Source: Lytechinus pictus (Eukaryota; Echinodermata; Echinoidea; Temnopleuroida; Toxopneustidae). From it: a DNA stretch of 64,000 nucleotides. This document shows, piece by piece, positions 53,301 to 61,790 of this stretch. Location: the NCBI RefSeq assembly GCF_037042905.1, contig NC_087252.1, positions 24,571,401 through 24,635,400 of the forward strand, given 5' to 3'. The translations under genes and the position numbers were made by a program. The stretch's first letter is position 1. The number at the start of each line of letters is the position of its first letter. A model generated the notes under the pieces. The model searched no databases and was not told the DNA's origin. It saw only the letters and a list, made by a program, of their open reading frames with translations.

Positions 53301-55042
53301 AGTCCTCGTCGGAGAAGACCAGACGCTGTTTTATCTTATCTGGATCGCCATTGTGTGTGCGGTAGTACTTGATGGAGGCTTGTTTGTGGGAGGCACTGAT
53401 GTGAAAAAAAATAAAAATAAAATAATGTTTAGTTCAATCAAAGAGTTAATTATTGTAGAATTCTTTTCCTGGGGGTGCAATGAATGCAAAAAAAGAACAT
53501 ACCAAAAATTAGGTACCTATTTATGTAAGCCAAATATTTCACCATGTTCATCCTTGCTTCAGTTGTAAAATGAAGATGGCAGTACTGTCATACATGTATA
53601 TGATAAAAAATATGTACCAAAAAAAAAAAATAGAATAAGAGTGTATAGTTCAATCAGACAGTTAATTGATACTTTTCCGGGGGAGGATCAATTAAAAATA
53701 TAAGATATAACAAATTACGGACCTATTTGTGTCAGTAGGTTAAACATTTACACGTTAATCATTGCTTCAGTTGTCTTTGGAGATGGCTGTACTGCAGTAT
53801 ATGATATCTTAAAATATTATCATCTGAAAGATTATAGGCCGGCCTACACATTTACTGTATGTTTATGTTGAAATAAAACATAATCAAAACAGTATATCAT
53901 TGATCCAAATTTTCCATCCTGAATTTCTGCTGATGAATTTAATATATTCGAATCTGGTCATTAATATTTTGGGTATGCTTTGTTATTTCATGTTCATCTA
54001 CCCTGCCTGGACTGTAATAGATCATGGGCTAGCAATCTTGTCCTTTTATTTACAAATTACCAGTTTTTATCTTGTATTTTACACTGTTCCCTTTCCTTTT
54101 GTATTAATTGCTGTTCCATAAAGTAATATGCAAAGCTCCCCCCCCCCCCATAAATTACCAGAGCTCACCTGCACAAGTGTTCAATAAACATTGCCAATTT
54201 GAGTGTAACGAGTCCATCCTGGGCATGCCGGGGAACGTCACAGGAACAGAAGATACACCAATAGGTGGAACCCTTCTCGTACGACCCTTCAATGACCTCT
54301 GGACAACCAATCAGAGCTTCAGCTGCCTTCACCTGCACAAACAAATTGATCAATTGATTAAATGAGATTATAAAGAGGAAAGCAAGTTACAGAGGAGGGT
54401 GGATAATATAAGTGATCTGGTAGGTGTAAAGCAGTTCAGAAGTTAAAAGCGACTTTACAAACGACTGGTGATCCTTTCTTAGGTGTTAAATCAGCATCGG
54501 TGAAAATATGGTGAAATCATTTACCAGAAGGTTCACCAGTAGTTTGTATAAAGTCACTCGTAACTTACGAATAGCGCCTGAAGAAACACCCACATGGTGG
54601 GTGTTTCATAAAGCTGTTCTGAAGAGCGACTTTAAGAACGACTGGTGATCCTTTCTTGTGGTAAATGGTATATTGAATTAGCGATGGTTTAGTGTGTAAG
54701 AAAGGTTCACCAGACGTGCTTGAAGTCGCTCTTAACTTACAAACTTTATGAAACAGCCCCCTGGTTTAAAATTAGGCGATATTGCAGGACAGGGCCCCCA
54801 TTTGCATAAAAGTACGGCCATTTTGCCATCCAATGGTAACTACCATGGTAACGCTGATCAACAGCCAATCAAAATCAAGGATTCCATGCAATATACCATT
54901 CGATGGCACAGTTATCATAATGGTTACTTTTGTGCAATGGGGGTCAGCTAGGTGTCAGTGTTCATGTCATCGCTATATATTCCTTATTCAACTTACCATA
55001 ATAATCAACTTACGGTTGTGGACTTCAACAGCCCGCGGAAGA
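35230..55042 (-). CDS. CENATAC: CENATAC (CCDC84), minor-spliceosome zinc-finger protein; 8 exons, N-terminal tip missing
   Basis: Minus-strand exons in order: 55042-54997, 54332-54169, 53395-53227, 52140-52010, 38607-38499, 36740-36614, 36005-35873, 35308-35230. Phases agree throughout; 958 bp give 318 residues plus TGA against about 330 in human. Recognised by the zinc finger YWCIFC...FIEHL...H, the [10 protein letters not shown] motif, and near-identity to the vertebrate block [28 protein letters not shown]. Known role: part of the U4atac/U6atac-containing minor spliceosome, needed for a subset of U12-type introns; loss in humans causes chromosome segregation defects. The first exon (start codon and first CxxC) was not found; it should lie above 55042. 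Confidence 0.93.
35873..36005 (-). CDS. CENATAC: CENATAC exon with conserved C-terminal block
   Basis: 133 bp; 2 nt complete Leu, 2 nt out, acceptor attgcag, donor gtaaaa. Encodes [19 protein letters not shown] then [20 protein letters not shown], the most conserved part of the family. Confidence 0.95.
36500..36600. repeat. Half copy of foldback family D
   Basis: taggcttcgtaacacaaagg and ggcgattaatca match one arm of the 7503-7795 elements; the other arm is absent. Confidence 0.6.
36614..36740 (-). CDS. CENATAC: CENATAC exon with [11 protein letters not shown] motif
   Basis: 127 bp, phase 0 in, 1 nt out, acceptor cttatag, donor gtaaga. Encodes [19 protein letters not shown], equal to GNIHSGATPPWM of human CCDC84, followed by an acidic stretch. 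Confidence 0.93.
36828..37047 (-). repeat. tRNA-derived SINE, copy 5 (minus)
   Basis: Minus strand reads gttgtggctcagtggatagg, then ggggttcaaatccc (B box), then the shared body (ccttgaatgctcgagcattc; aaagccggggtaat). Most complete SINE in the window, in a CENATAC intron in the sense direction. Confidence 0.88.
37076..38054 (+). repeat. ~157-bp tandem-repeat element with DR1-like sites, copy 2
   Basis: Same ends and modules as 31728-32822, with TGACCTTTGACCT at 37288, 37450, 37613 and 37805. Differs by a gcc/gtc trinucleotide expansion of about 50 bp at 37960-38010, present in copy 1 only as tgccgtcgg. Confidence 0.87.
38055..38480. other. CENATAC intron, no feature recognised
   Basis: A/T-rich; short tandem gtatgaagtat-type runs at 38090-38215. 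Nothing coding. Confidence 0.5.
38499..38607 (-). CDS. CENATAC: CENATAC exon
   Basis: 109 bp; 1 nt completes Arg, ends phase 0, acceptor ttttatag, donor gtaagc. Encodes [20 protein letters not shown] then [11 protein letters not shown] short CAG run codes the glutamines. Least conserved part of the protein. Confidence 0.85.
38608..39384. other. CENATAC intron between exon and satellite
   Basis: 38660-38770 has repeated ttcgggaaat/ttccaggaaa words. 38930-39350 resembles dispersed repeats that start aaaaggggaagttcaccatg. No exon. Confidence 0.5.
39542..39661 (+). repeat. 5' LTR, 120 bp
   Basis: Starts tgtgggaatatt and ends gagtgattctaca; by eye identical over all 120 bases to the 3' LTR. Very short for the superfamily. 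Preceded by gtcta. Confidence 0.95.
39662..39677 (+). other. Primer-binding site, tRNA-Leu type
   Basis: Immediately after the LTR, TGGTGGCAGCG is complementary to the 3' end of eukaryotic tRNA-Leu (..CGCTGCCACCA). Match over 11 bases, then it diverges. tRNA identity is from memory. Confidence 0.7.
39685..40183 (+). pseudogene. gag: gag, 5' portion, frameshifted
   Basis: An ATG at 39685 opens a frame ([17 protein letters not shown]) that looks like the start of Gag but runs off-frame near 39800-39825. The capsid-like sequence ([20 protein letters not shown], ..LYRLAEDC) continues in another frame to the insertion point at 40183. Thus a single-base type frameshift plus an insertion break it. 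No restored reading is given. Confidence 0.8.
40184..44891. mobile_element. Giant foldback element, 4.7 kb, mirror-image arrays of ~210-bp modules
   Basis: Ends GTCCGGGTTATAATTG and its reverse complement, flanked by TA on both sides. The outer ~690 bp of each arm (40184-40870, 44205-44891) are almost perfect inverted copies. Inside, ~205-220-bp modules repeat about eight times per arm (gaaaccacttggagaggaaag ... gctctatcagctacata ... caccattttggagccccatt), inverted about a centre near 42538. Open frames up to ~125 codons are repeats of the module, with no transposase motif. TA duplication suggests Tc1/mariner-like or foldback mobilisation, unproven. Confidence 0.88.
44892..45207 (+). pseudogene. 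gag: gag, 3' portion with two zinc knuckles
   Basis: After the insertion, an open frame to a TGA at 45205-45207 encodes two CX2CX4HX4C knuckles ([14 protein letters not shown] and [14 protein letters not shown], about 45050-45150), the nucleocapsid RNA-binding part. It ends in a K/E/Q-rich tail. The pol frame is -1 relative to this one. Confidence 0.88.
45204..48359 (+). CDS. pol: pol polyprotein: protease, RT, RNase H, integrase
   Basis: Uninterrupted 1,051-codon frame, open upstream to 45153, so it is likely made by -1 frameshifting from gag in the A-rich 45153-45207; no canonical slippery heptamer is clear. Counting from 45204: protease DTGAS at 45-49; RT catalytic HMDD at 320-323; RNase H DASCAG starting at 469; integrase zinc module H693, H697, C726, C729; integrase catalytic D756, D809, E845 (D,D35E). 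C-terminal tail is Pro/Ser/Thr-rich. All key residues are present. Element enzymes copy RNA to DNA and insert it; here gag is broken, so this copy would need proteins from others. Confidence 0.95.
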   Translation: MSKVDASDAFDDIDIPFLGEIRENEKTYWSAAILVDGLETHFKLDTGASVTVLSDSTPWLNRNNLQPTNKKLLGPGEKVLTVIGQMTATLQHRDKQIKETLYVVENQRCSLLSRRACSDLNLICKVEEVDYQNGENANFKAEFPQLFTGLGKLKTAYQITLAPDVKPMCLYTARKVPLPLLPKVKKELESMLKQGVISKVTEPTKWCSGMVPVLKPNGSVRICVDLTSLNKAVEREIHPMSSVDESLAKLGKSTIFTKLDANSGFWQIPLSDESKLLTTFVTPFGRFCFDRLPFGITSAPEVFQRTMSNILEGLDGVICHMDDVLIHGVTQADHDTRVRAVLQRLQEAGITLNHDKCEFSQQRVKFLGHFIDRIGVKVDPSKTKAIRDFPAPRTVKELQRFLGMVNQVGKFLPALASISEPLHQLLKKDNIWCWTEVQQRSFKQIKEMLISTEVLAHYDPELPTVIAADASCAGIGAILYQVQRDGKRRPVCYASRSLTETEQRYAVIEKEALAATWACERFSEYVLGLHFEVETDHKPLVTLLNSKELAKMPPRLQRFRMRMMRFDAKTLYVPGKQQTSADTLSRAPVERPGRSDVSFIEEVESYASTSTINLPVTVKRLDEIRKAQQADEVCAKVRDYCIKGWPEYMPHNPILKNYFEQRGHLSVVDDLLVYDERLVIPRALRLDILEKLHQGHLGITKCRGRARESVWWPGLSTSLEEMISNCTTCAIHRPQVQEPLMTSSFPSRPWERLGMDLFEHKGKTFLIVVDYYSRWIEIKQLQGQTTAAVISSLKEIFATHGIPDLVVSDNGPQFANENFRKLAEVYGFVHTTSSPRYPQANGEAERGVRAVKALLKKYHDINLALLSYRVSPLQNGLAPSELLMGRRLKTQVPVLPHTLLPQLQQQDLKSVREKEEKYRSDQMMTYNRRHDSRELPELQPGDLVWIRDQSRYGRVIQKAIQPRSYHVQTEHGTIRRNRKALISIRDQAKTTVPDPSSDVPTSPDDPDGEPDTLQPTQQTGPSQQGASPTRGMTETRTRSGRLVKPPNRLSL
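48560..48568 (+). other. Polypurine tract
   Basis: ggggggaga directly before the 3' LTR, the expected plus-strand primer. Confidence 0.85.
48569..48688 (+). repeat. 3' LTR, 120 bp
   Basis: Identical to the 5' LTR; followed by gtcta, the target duplication. Confidence 0.95.
49516..50363. mobile_element. 848-bp DNA transposon with terminal inverted repeats, inside satellite
   Basis: Left end CATGGACCTACATGTATTAC and right end TAATAGGTCCATG are inverted repeats (about 30 bp with a 6-bp insertion, including TTACGAATGGACATTCAA). Flanked by GTATAAT at 49509-49515 and 50364-50370; an 8-bp reading (GGTATAAT) is possible if the end is one base shorter. Joining the flanks restores satellite sequence. 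The CATG ends and 7-8-bp duplication recall P or hAT elements. A 113-codon frame at 49828 has no recognised domain. Confidence 0.82.
52010..52140 (-). CDS. CENATAC: CENATAC exon
   Basis: 131 bp, phase 0 in, 2 nt out, acceptor ttttgcag, donor gtacgt. Encodes [20 protein letters not shown], matching the AAQIREVEQ helix in human. It lies just upstream of a 13.4-kb repeat-filled intron. Confidence 0.9.
52195..52380. repeat. Foldback MITE family A, copy 2
   Basis: tggtgggtgtttcataaaat to taacttacaactttaagaga; contains ctggtgatcctttcttgtgg shared by the family. Confidence 0.78.
53227..53395 (-). CDS. CENATAC: CENATAC exon
   Basis: 169 bp; 1 nt completes Ser, ends phase 0, acceptor acatcag, donor gtcagg. 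Encodes [20 protein letters not shown] then [13 protein letters not shown], supplying the last His of the finger and the conserved (V/T)-DY-FK segment. Confidence 0.92.
54169..54332 (-). CDS. CENATAC: CENATAC exon with second zinc finger
   Basis: 164 bp, phase 0 in, 2 nt out, acceptor ttgtgcag, donor gtgagc. Encodes [20 protein letters not shown] then [12 protein letters not shown] and FIEHL. The 26-residue spacing from VKAA to the WC matches human CCDC84 exactly. Confidence 0.93.
54425..54768. repeat. Two adjacent foldback MITEs, family A, copies 3 and 4
   Basis: 54430-54592 and 54597-54768, each with gacttta(c/g)(a/a)aacgactggtgatcc and inverted ends; in the intron 5' of the CENATAC zinc-finger exon. 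Confidence 0.82.
54789..54952. repeat. Foldback MITE family G-like
   Basis: gggcccccatttgcataaaag to cttttgtgcaatgggggtc with inner ggtaactaccatggtaac. Ends about 45 bp before a CENATAC exon. Confidence 0.75.
54997..55042 (-). CDS. CENATAC: CENATAC exon (1st found)
   Basis: 46 bp; 1 nt completes a codon from an upstream exon and it ends in phase 0 with a consensus donor ATG|GTAAGT. Encodes [15 protein letters not shown], leading into VKAAEALI. A second donor 17 nt earlier (after 55014) gives another possible reading; the longer form fits phase and family better. Confidence 0.65.
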
Positions 55043-56038
55043 CTAGACAAAAATAAATCATAACAAACTAATAATGAAAATGCTTCCTTGACAGAAAGAG
55101 ATCATGCACATCTAGTATTCTCATCTTTAAGTTAGCGACCTATTCTCTTTTTAACTTGAATAGTTTGATCTGAACTTTTCTCTCAAGTATTCACTAACTT
55201 TCTCATCCACCACAAGTCTTGTTCTATTCACTGAATTCTTTGGAAAACATAATTCCCATTGCTAAAACCCCAAGTAGGAAAATGTAGAAAATTTCCTTTC
55301 AAAAAGCAGGTTAGCCTAACTATATATGTTCCACTATATCAAGCATGATTTTTTTAATGAAAATTATTTCATGCCCTCTTCCCCCACCTACCATTTTCTT
55401 GAATATAGACTGTGGACTTTGCTTTTTTCCTTTTGTCCCCCACCAACCTCTCTGAGGGACTCTATATGCATGATTAACAAGTATGACGGTTTCAAACCGC
55501 CTCGATCACAAGAATCCCTGTTAAATTACGAGAACATTTTTAGGCTAAAAAATACCCGTTAATTATTCCTGCATTCACACCGCCCCGAAACATACCCCTC
55601 GGGATAAATTCCTGAAGTTAGGAGCATGCGCAGTATGGTCTAATAAGCAGGCAAGGCGCGAGATTCAAAACCACTAGCCCAGCAGCCACCCACGGCGCCC
55701 GCGCCCAACGACACGCTGGGCTAAAAGTTCCCGTAAATTGCTTTCACATTGCCAAAATACCTGCGACCTTGGAAAAATCCCAGCGAAAGTTCTCGTAATT
55801 TCGCCAAGTACCTACTATTTAGCGGGTATTTTCTTTCGGGGAAATTACGCGTAGTTTGATTTCACATTACCAAAATACCTGGTATTTTCTGATCAGGGTC
55901 AATTTCCCGATCAGAGAATACCTGGAACTGACCAACTTCGAGACGGTCTGAAACCACCTTTTGAGTAACCACTTTCCTATAAGAAATAGGTGTTTTCATT
56001 GGCCAGGATGTTTTTAAAAATTGAATTAAGATTTTAGT
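55043..56038. other. Upstream of first found CENATAC exon; no exon recognised
   Basis: 55565-55925 is GC-richer with paired words (ttcacaccgcc, ttcacattgccaaaatacct at 55743 and 55862) and looks like a foldback repeat. The missing first CENATAC exon could be here or further on; I could not see a CxxC-encoding frame with fitting splice phase. Confidence 0.45.
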
Positions 56039-56455
56039 TTGAACAGTGGCATCCCTGCTCTCTTCTATTATCACACTCCTCTTTCTTTATTTCTCTCTCA
56101 CCCTATACCCCCTTCTCTGATCCTCTATCCCTATCTCTCTCTTTCTTTATTTCTCTCACCCTATACCCCCTTCTCTGATCCTCTATCCCTCTCTCTCTCT
56201 TTCTTTATTTCTCTCTCACCCTATACCCCCTTCTCTGATCCTCTATCCCTCTCTCTCTCTCTTTCTTTATTTCTCTCTCACCCTATACCCCCTTCTCTAT
56301 CCCTCTCTCTCTCTTTCCCTCCCACTCATTTTCATCCTCGATTCCTCTCCCCTAACCTCTATCCCTCCCACACTCCCAACCTCTACCCCCTCTCTTTATC
56401 CCTCCCCTCTCTCTCTATCTTTCTCTTTCTCTCTCTCCCTCTTTTCAGTCTTATT
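56039..56455 (+). repeat. CT-rich tandem repeat, ~60-bp unit
   Basis: Four to five units of accctatacccccttctctg + atcctctatccctctctctc + tttctttatttctct, then irregular (ct)n. The 142-codon Ser/Leu/Pro frame is low complexity. Confidence 0.9.
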
Positions 56456-58146
56456 TGTACCTTGTAAGTGTAATTCTTACCAATACCCTCCCTTAAAGAG
56501 TATCATTTATGTTACTTCACGCCAATAGTCTGTGCATCAAAATTAATTATTAATCCATAATACATGCGCCTAAGTTGCTCCCTTACTGTGACATTGCTCT
56601 TTCACATTAACTCTGAGAAACTGGACCAGTGTATTCAACACCATGCATTAGTCAATGATTTCTCTTTCCGAATAATTACAAATCTCATTTAAACATTAGT
56701 TTTCCTGGGACCAAACTTGTAATTTCTACCAATTAATCCAGTTTTCCCCAGCACTTTATAATAATCCTCCCTTAATTTATTTAGGGCGTGTGCTTTCAAA
56801 GAAATTTCTTTTCAAACACATAAGGAAGAGTAGACAATACCTTGTCTGCCATTTGACTGTTTGCAATCGAATAGTTTGAACAATCGAGATTCCTGTATAT
56901 CAGAAATCACAAAAACTTGACCTACAGTATTTACATGACAGTGGTCACATATAATGAGCGAGCTGACTCGGTCGAGCGTGTCCCAGTACAGTGCCTAAGA
57001 CAGGCACGACAGGCACATCAAGACGGCTGAACGGTCGCAGATGTGGTTGTCTTCACAATGGCTTGAAAGAGTTAATGTTTGGAATTCGTCAAATTTAGCA
57101 TAATCTTCATTTATGTTGTCAAATATCAAAGAATATAGCTATTTACTTTTGGAAATCAAATATCTCAAATCAGGAATCAACATCTGGCAAACATTCGATT
57201 AGTGTAAAAAATAGTAGTTGGTCGGCGATTACTACATGTAGTAGCTGGTAAACTGATCGAACAATTAAATTGTTTGAGTTTTACTCTCAAGCCTAGTTGT
57301 GAAACACCTAAATCAATGAATAATGAGGTACTGCCAACATTACACACTTAAGCTTATTTTATTCATACTTCTGTGTAAGTAAAGCCCCTTTCACAAATGG
57401 TGGTGCAACTGCTTACAACTGTTGCGATTGTGTGCAACATATATTGTGACCAAGTGAACGCAAAAGGTTGCACAAGCAATTGTGAAAGCTCCTTTAAACT
57501 TAGGAAACTTCACATGGGACACATCATCAATTCTGAAACAAAGTCAATTTTGCAATGCCAGTACAAATTAGACAGATATAAAATATATACATACATGAAG
57601 GGGAAAATTCAGACCATAACATACATTAATTCAGGACGACATGTAAAGTGGAATTATTTTCAGAACAAAGAAGGGTGCCACAAAGAAATATAGGAGACAT
57701 TGGATTCACACAGCATTAAAGCAATTTGGTTTGGTTGTTTCTAATTCAAGGTCTATGTTAACTACATGTATTATCTGGGGGCTTCAAATATGCATGGTTG
57801 AGGTTATACTGACATAGCACCATGTCTGCAACATGTACAAGCAATTGCATAGCCCATTGCAACACCTTTTTTTCATTTAAAAAAAAAGGCATTGCACAGC
57901 CAACATCAGTATGTAGGCCCATATTCTATAGAGTTAAACATCAATTATGGTTAAAAGATATCACTTTCCTTGACAAACACAGGAAAATACCCATGAACTT
58001 TCTTCTTTTTGTATTGTAAAATTAAGTTTTATGTTTTTGGATACTGCTAAATTTATGCAGCTGAATGTTGAACCAGATGTCAACCACAGTCAAAGTTACA
58101 ATTCTGTTCATAATGCTAGTTAAGTTTAATTTTCTGTTGTATATAT
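56456..58146. other. Non-coding stretch, no gene recognised
   Basis: A/T-rich. 57388-57495 carries ttgcgattgtgtgcaac-type inverted words of a small foldback repeat. The short frame at 57397-57693 resembles no family known to me. Confidence 0.45.
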
Positions 58147-58575
58147 GGGCCTTTTCACACATGAATCTTGAATCATCATTGTAACGATGATTGCAATTCG
58201 TCTTTAGAATCATCGGACCTTTCACACGCTCACTCGAAAACTGATTTGAATTCGAATTCGGCAGTATGTGTCCTTGGTGACTTTGATACGATGAGTGCTT
58301 GACAATTGTATTATCTACAGAAGTGCTTGAAAGGACATGTAAGCTTCGCCCCCCAAAAGATGTTTTAGAGGTCAAACCTTTCACACCTAAAATTCATACT
58401 TTGAGTGAAACTTAACTGGAATTCACCTCGGTAGTAGAATTTAAATTCGTGATTGTGATTAGCGTTCGTGATTCTAGTTTGGTTTCATACGTGCTAAAAA
58501 TTCGTCATTAGCCTTGTTTTTCACTGGAATCAACATTGAAATTCCGATTTTTTTTTTTTACATGTGAAAGGGTGG
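58147..58575. repeat. Foldback repeat (ccttttcacacatg)
   Basis: Begins gggccttttcacacatgaat and ends tacatgtgaaagggt; interior has repeated ttcacac and gattcaagattc-like words. Confidence 0.65.
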
Positions 58576-58717
58576 TAAGTGTCTATCTGCTATGCAGGAA
58601 TGCTAATTCATGTAACTGCAGTACCTACGGTGCTTGTCAATTCCATAACCACACCTCAGGATGTTAAATGTACATGCATCTGTTCTGGCATATGAGCACA
58701 TATTCTTAACTTGCCAG

Positions 58718-58892
58718 GTGGGTGTTTCATAAAGCTGTTCGTGAGTTAAGAGCGACTTTAAGAACGACTGGTGATCCTTTCTTGTGGTAAATGGTACACA
58801 CCATTGGCGATGGTTTAGCGCGTAAGAAAAGATCTACGGTCGTTCTTAAAGTCGCTCTTAACTTGCGAACAGCTTCATGAAATGGCCCCGGG
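58718..58892. repeat. Foldback MITE family A, copy 5
   Basis: ggtgggtgtttcataaagct to agcttcatgaaatggcccc; arms gttaagagcgactttaagaa / cttaaagtcgctcttaact are perfect complements. Confidence 0.88.
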
Positions 58893-59565
58893 GTCTAATT
58901 TAAATCTGACTCAACTATGGAAAGCCAATTGTGACACAAATCTCCTATAAATACAGGTTCAATTCATCAGCTCACTTGACACTTGATTCAATCATAATAA
59001 TCTGGGAATATTATCTAATTTTCTTCACCATTGAAGCACTAGGAAAGAACATTGGCAGCAAAAGAAACATACAATGTATAAACAAAATATTGCCATTTTC
59101 TACTTCCCATAATTCGGTGGATTCGCAACACAGTGCGCAATCTATCGTTTGCAGCTAGCGGACAGGCCGAAATTTGCAATGTATCATGGGGAAAAGTCGA
59201 CATCTTTTGCGCGCTAGAGTATAAGCATTTCGAGCGGCCGGTTTGCATAAAATTATGTTTACCAGGGTCCAGGAGAAGGGAGAGAAATTTACCGCATACC
59301 AGTATTTATTTGCGAAATTTAGACTGTTTTAGGTGAAATTTTCCTCGGCTTTTGCCATATGGTTTTCATTTTCGAAGCATCCCGGTCACCATACATTACA
59401 CTAGCACTGTACGCTGCCTGCGTGAAATGTTGACCCCAAAGTTAGAAATTGGCCTGTTGGCTGCAACCGATAGAGGGCGCACCGTACTGTGAATCCACCG
59501 AATTGTAGCAGAGTCAAAACCTTGCTTACATTGAAGTGAACTTCAGAATACGCACCATAGTATCT
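58893..59565. repeat. Foldback MITE family B, copy 3, split by a nested element
   Basis: The family-B interior runs to cttcccataatt at 59114 and resumes with gtagcagag at 59505, ending near ttcagaatacgcacc. Compared with other copies (cccataattctaacacagag) the interruption is exactly the 386-bp nested element. Confidence 0.75.
59115..59500. mobile_element. 386-bp nested MITE with AATT target duplication
   Basis: Ends CGGTGGATTC / GAATCCACCG extend as an imperfect ~70-bp inverted repeat (ctatcg(t/g)ttgcagc; gacaggcc/acaggcc). AATT at 59111-59114 and 59501-59504. GC-richer than its surroundings. Confidence 0.8.
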
Positions 59566-60156
59566 TTTAAGAAGGATAATAGGCATACTGTGTAACATAA
59601 TGTAACCACACACAGGTTTATAAACATAGCCATTACCATTAAATTGATTCATTTGCGACAAAGTGACATTTCTGTATGAAAAACAACAAAAACAAAAGAT
59701 GGGGTAAAATGCTAAATATACTACACATATTTGATCCTCATTTTAATTGAATCTGTAAAATTCATTCAATGTTTAAAAACATATTTAAATAAGGATAATC
59801 ATTGAAATAAAAAACAATTTCTAATTTCACTGTGGCAAGGTCAACAAGTGGAACTCAGTTATACATACAATTAAATATAGCAGCAGTGCTAACTTTGAAA
59901 AAAAAAATTAATGTTTCAAAAAAGAGAGGGGAATGGCCCCTTATGTCTCACTTCTGCTATAACAGTGCGAAAAAATCACGGCCCTTCGATGGTTATTTCT
60001 TTTACTCTTTGCACATGTATTTATTACACATGTTTCTATCTATTTCAGGAATATAAACTTTAAAACCTTTTTAGGTATATATACAATTTAAATTAATGAA
60101 AATATTTCTGTTCTCAATCTGAAAAAGAGTAAATCAAAAATGAAGAAAGTCAAAAA
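59566..60156. other. Non-coding, with a small fragment of the 157-bp element
   Basis: 59838-59900 (caacaagtggaactcag ... atagcagcagtgctaacttt) matches the left end of the 31.7- and 37.1-kb elements. Otherwise no feature. Confidence 0.5.
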
Positions 60157-60200
60157 GGGGCCTAAGCTTTCGATCCTAGCAGAATCTTCGTCGGAGGCAA
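60157..60200 (-). repeat. Penelope-like 3'-end block, second copy
   Basis: ggggcctaagctttcgatcc to tcttcgtcggaggcaaa is shared with 15609-15650, directly next to the GIY-YIG fragment there. Only this terminal block is present here. Confidence 0.6.
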
Positions 60201-60302
60201 AAAAAAAAATGTCTAATTCCTGTTCCAAACCAAATATCTGCCTCGCAACTTCCTGGTCTAACACATATTAGGCAATGCTTTGATTTGAGTGCGTAGTATA
60301 CA

Positions 60303-60457
60303 AATAATGAATGTTTATGAGTGCACTGGACAGAATACTTCATTCAGTGAAAGATGAAATGAATGATCCATTCAACGAGACGTATTTGAATGGATCATTC
60401 ATTTCATCTTTCACTGAATGAAGTATTCTGTCCATTGCACTCAAACATTCATTATTT
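60303..60457. repeat. Near-perfect hairpin, ~71-bp arms, ~11-bp loop
   Basis: The arm aataatgaatgtttatgagt ... gatccattcaa is followed after cgagacgtatt by its near-exact reverse complement. Only a few mismatches/indels near the outer ends. Unrelated in sequence to the other foldback families seen here. Confidence 0.88.
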
Positions 60458-61093
60458 GGTTTATATGACAACTAAAAATCCTTTCCATGTCATTTACAAA
60501 TTTGAATAAAAGCGCATTCAGTCTGATCGTGGTCTGTTGATTGTCGCATACATTCAACACGCGCACTATACGTGTAGCGCCGGTGGTCTTGGCGCGCATG
60601 CAATGGACAAAATTGCATGATAAATGGATCCAAAATTGCAAAATTGCAAAACACTGCAAAATGGGCTGCATGATCAACATCAAACCAATCAAATGACAAG
60701 GATCTGTCTATAGGCCTGTGTCATATAACAGCCCATATGGGGAGTGCTAAATGGAAATCAAAAATACTAAATTAACATCCCTTATATACTTAATTGTTAG
60801 AAACATGAATGACAATGGAAAACATTTTACATAAGAGGCAAGTTTTATAAATAGTACTAAAAACAGAAAAGGGATATCATTGTAATATGCACTTGGCACA
60901 CAGAAGGATACACTTTGTTATAAAGCTTCCATTACCATTTATTTCCCTTCGTTGCTGTCTTTGTTTGAGGGGGAAGGGTAATTTTAAAGAATCTTTCTTT
61001 ATATAGTCAACAAATATGTACAAATTATGAATCAAATGTCAGCAAATTATGCCAATATATTCACCGCTGGGGGTCTACATGTAGCTGAATTAT
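60458..61093. other. Non-coding stretch, no gene recognised
   Basis: Short CpG-containing patch at 60550-60600; otherwise A/T-rich and featureless. Confidence 0.45.
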
Positions 61094-61400
61094 GGCCCGT
61101 ATTCTAAAGTCAGGTTTAACTTAGACCATGGTCTAACTCTGTGCTAAAATTATGGGAAGCAAAAAGTGTCAAAATTTGTATTAAGTTGTATGTTTCTTAT
61201 GTTTACTGTGCTATTTCCTGATTCATTGATGGTGAAGACAATCATCTATTTAAACTTCCTAGACAATTCTGAATGATTTGAGAGCCAAATGAGCTGACAT
61301 ATGATATCTCTCTAGTTAGTGATGTATGTAACAATTAGCTATCCATACTTAAACCACCACTTTAAACCTGAGTTTAAGTTAAACCCAACTTCAGATTAAC
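61094..61400. repeat. Foldback MITE family B, copy 4
   Basis: ggcccgtattctaaagtcagg ... gagtttaagttaaacccaacttcag; the interior matches 63373-63684 in opposite orientation. Confidence 0.85.
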
Positions 61401-61464
61401 CCCACGATTAAACCTGGCAAGATCCCAGCTACAAGTATGATGTTCAACCAAGAGACAGGGATGT

Positions 61465-61790
61465 AGTGCAGGGTAAGAAATAATTGTCATTTCTAGGGGC
61501 TATTTCCTTTTCCACATTGGGACGATTTCAGAAATTGGCAGGATATTACTTTCATTTGAATGGCTACTTTTAGGGGTAAAAAGTAACTGTGCAGTAAAAG
61601 CAAATATTATTCTTCTGCCACAATGAGAATATTGATTTTCCTAAATATTTTCCTTGGAACAGATATTGGGGTGACTCTAATAATGGTCGCCCTAAAGCGT
61701 GCATTTAGGGGGAATTTTAGGCCGGGGCGAATTGGGCCGTCATGAGGGCGAAATCACCCATCGCCCTCATGTCTTGTATTTCCTACGCAG
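61465..61790. repeat. Dispersed repeat, copy 3 (inverted)
   Basis: Reverse orientation of the 7796 and 23305 repeats: ggggctatttcctttt, ttggggtgactcta, ccgtcatgagggcgaaatca. Confidence 0.72.

Noticed and set aside
55014..55042. Shorter 29-bp version of the first found CENATAC exon
   Set aside because: Possible via the donor gtaagt at 55013, but the 46-bp form has a stronger ATG|GTAAGT donor and better matches the family; kept only as an alternative.
56039..56467. 142-codon Ser/Leu-rich frame
   Set aside because: Translation of a CT-rich tandem repeat with ~60-bp unit.
56838..56855. Minus-strand ATG GCA GAC AAG|gtattg as the first CENATAC exon
   Set aside because: Good ATG context and a donor-like site, but it ends in phase 0 while the exon at 54997-55042 needs two carried bases, and it lacks the CxxC of the family.
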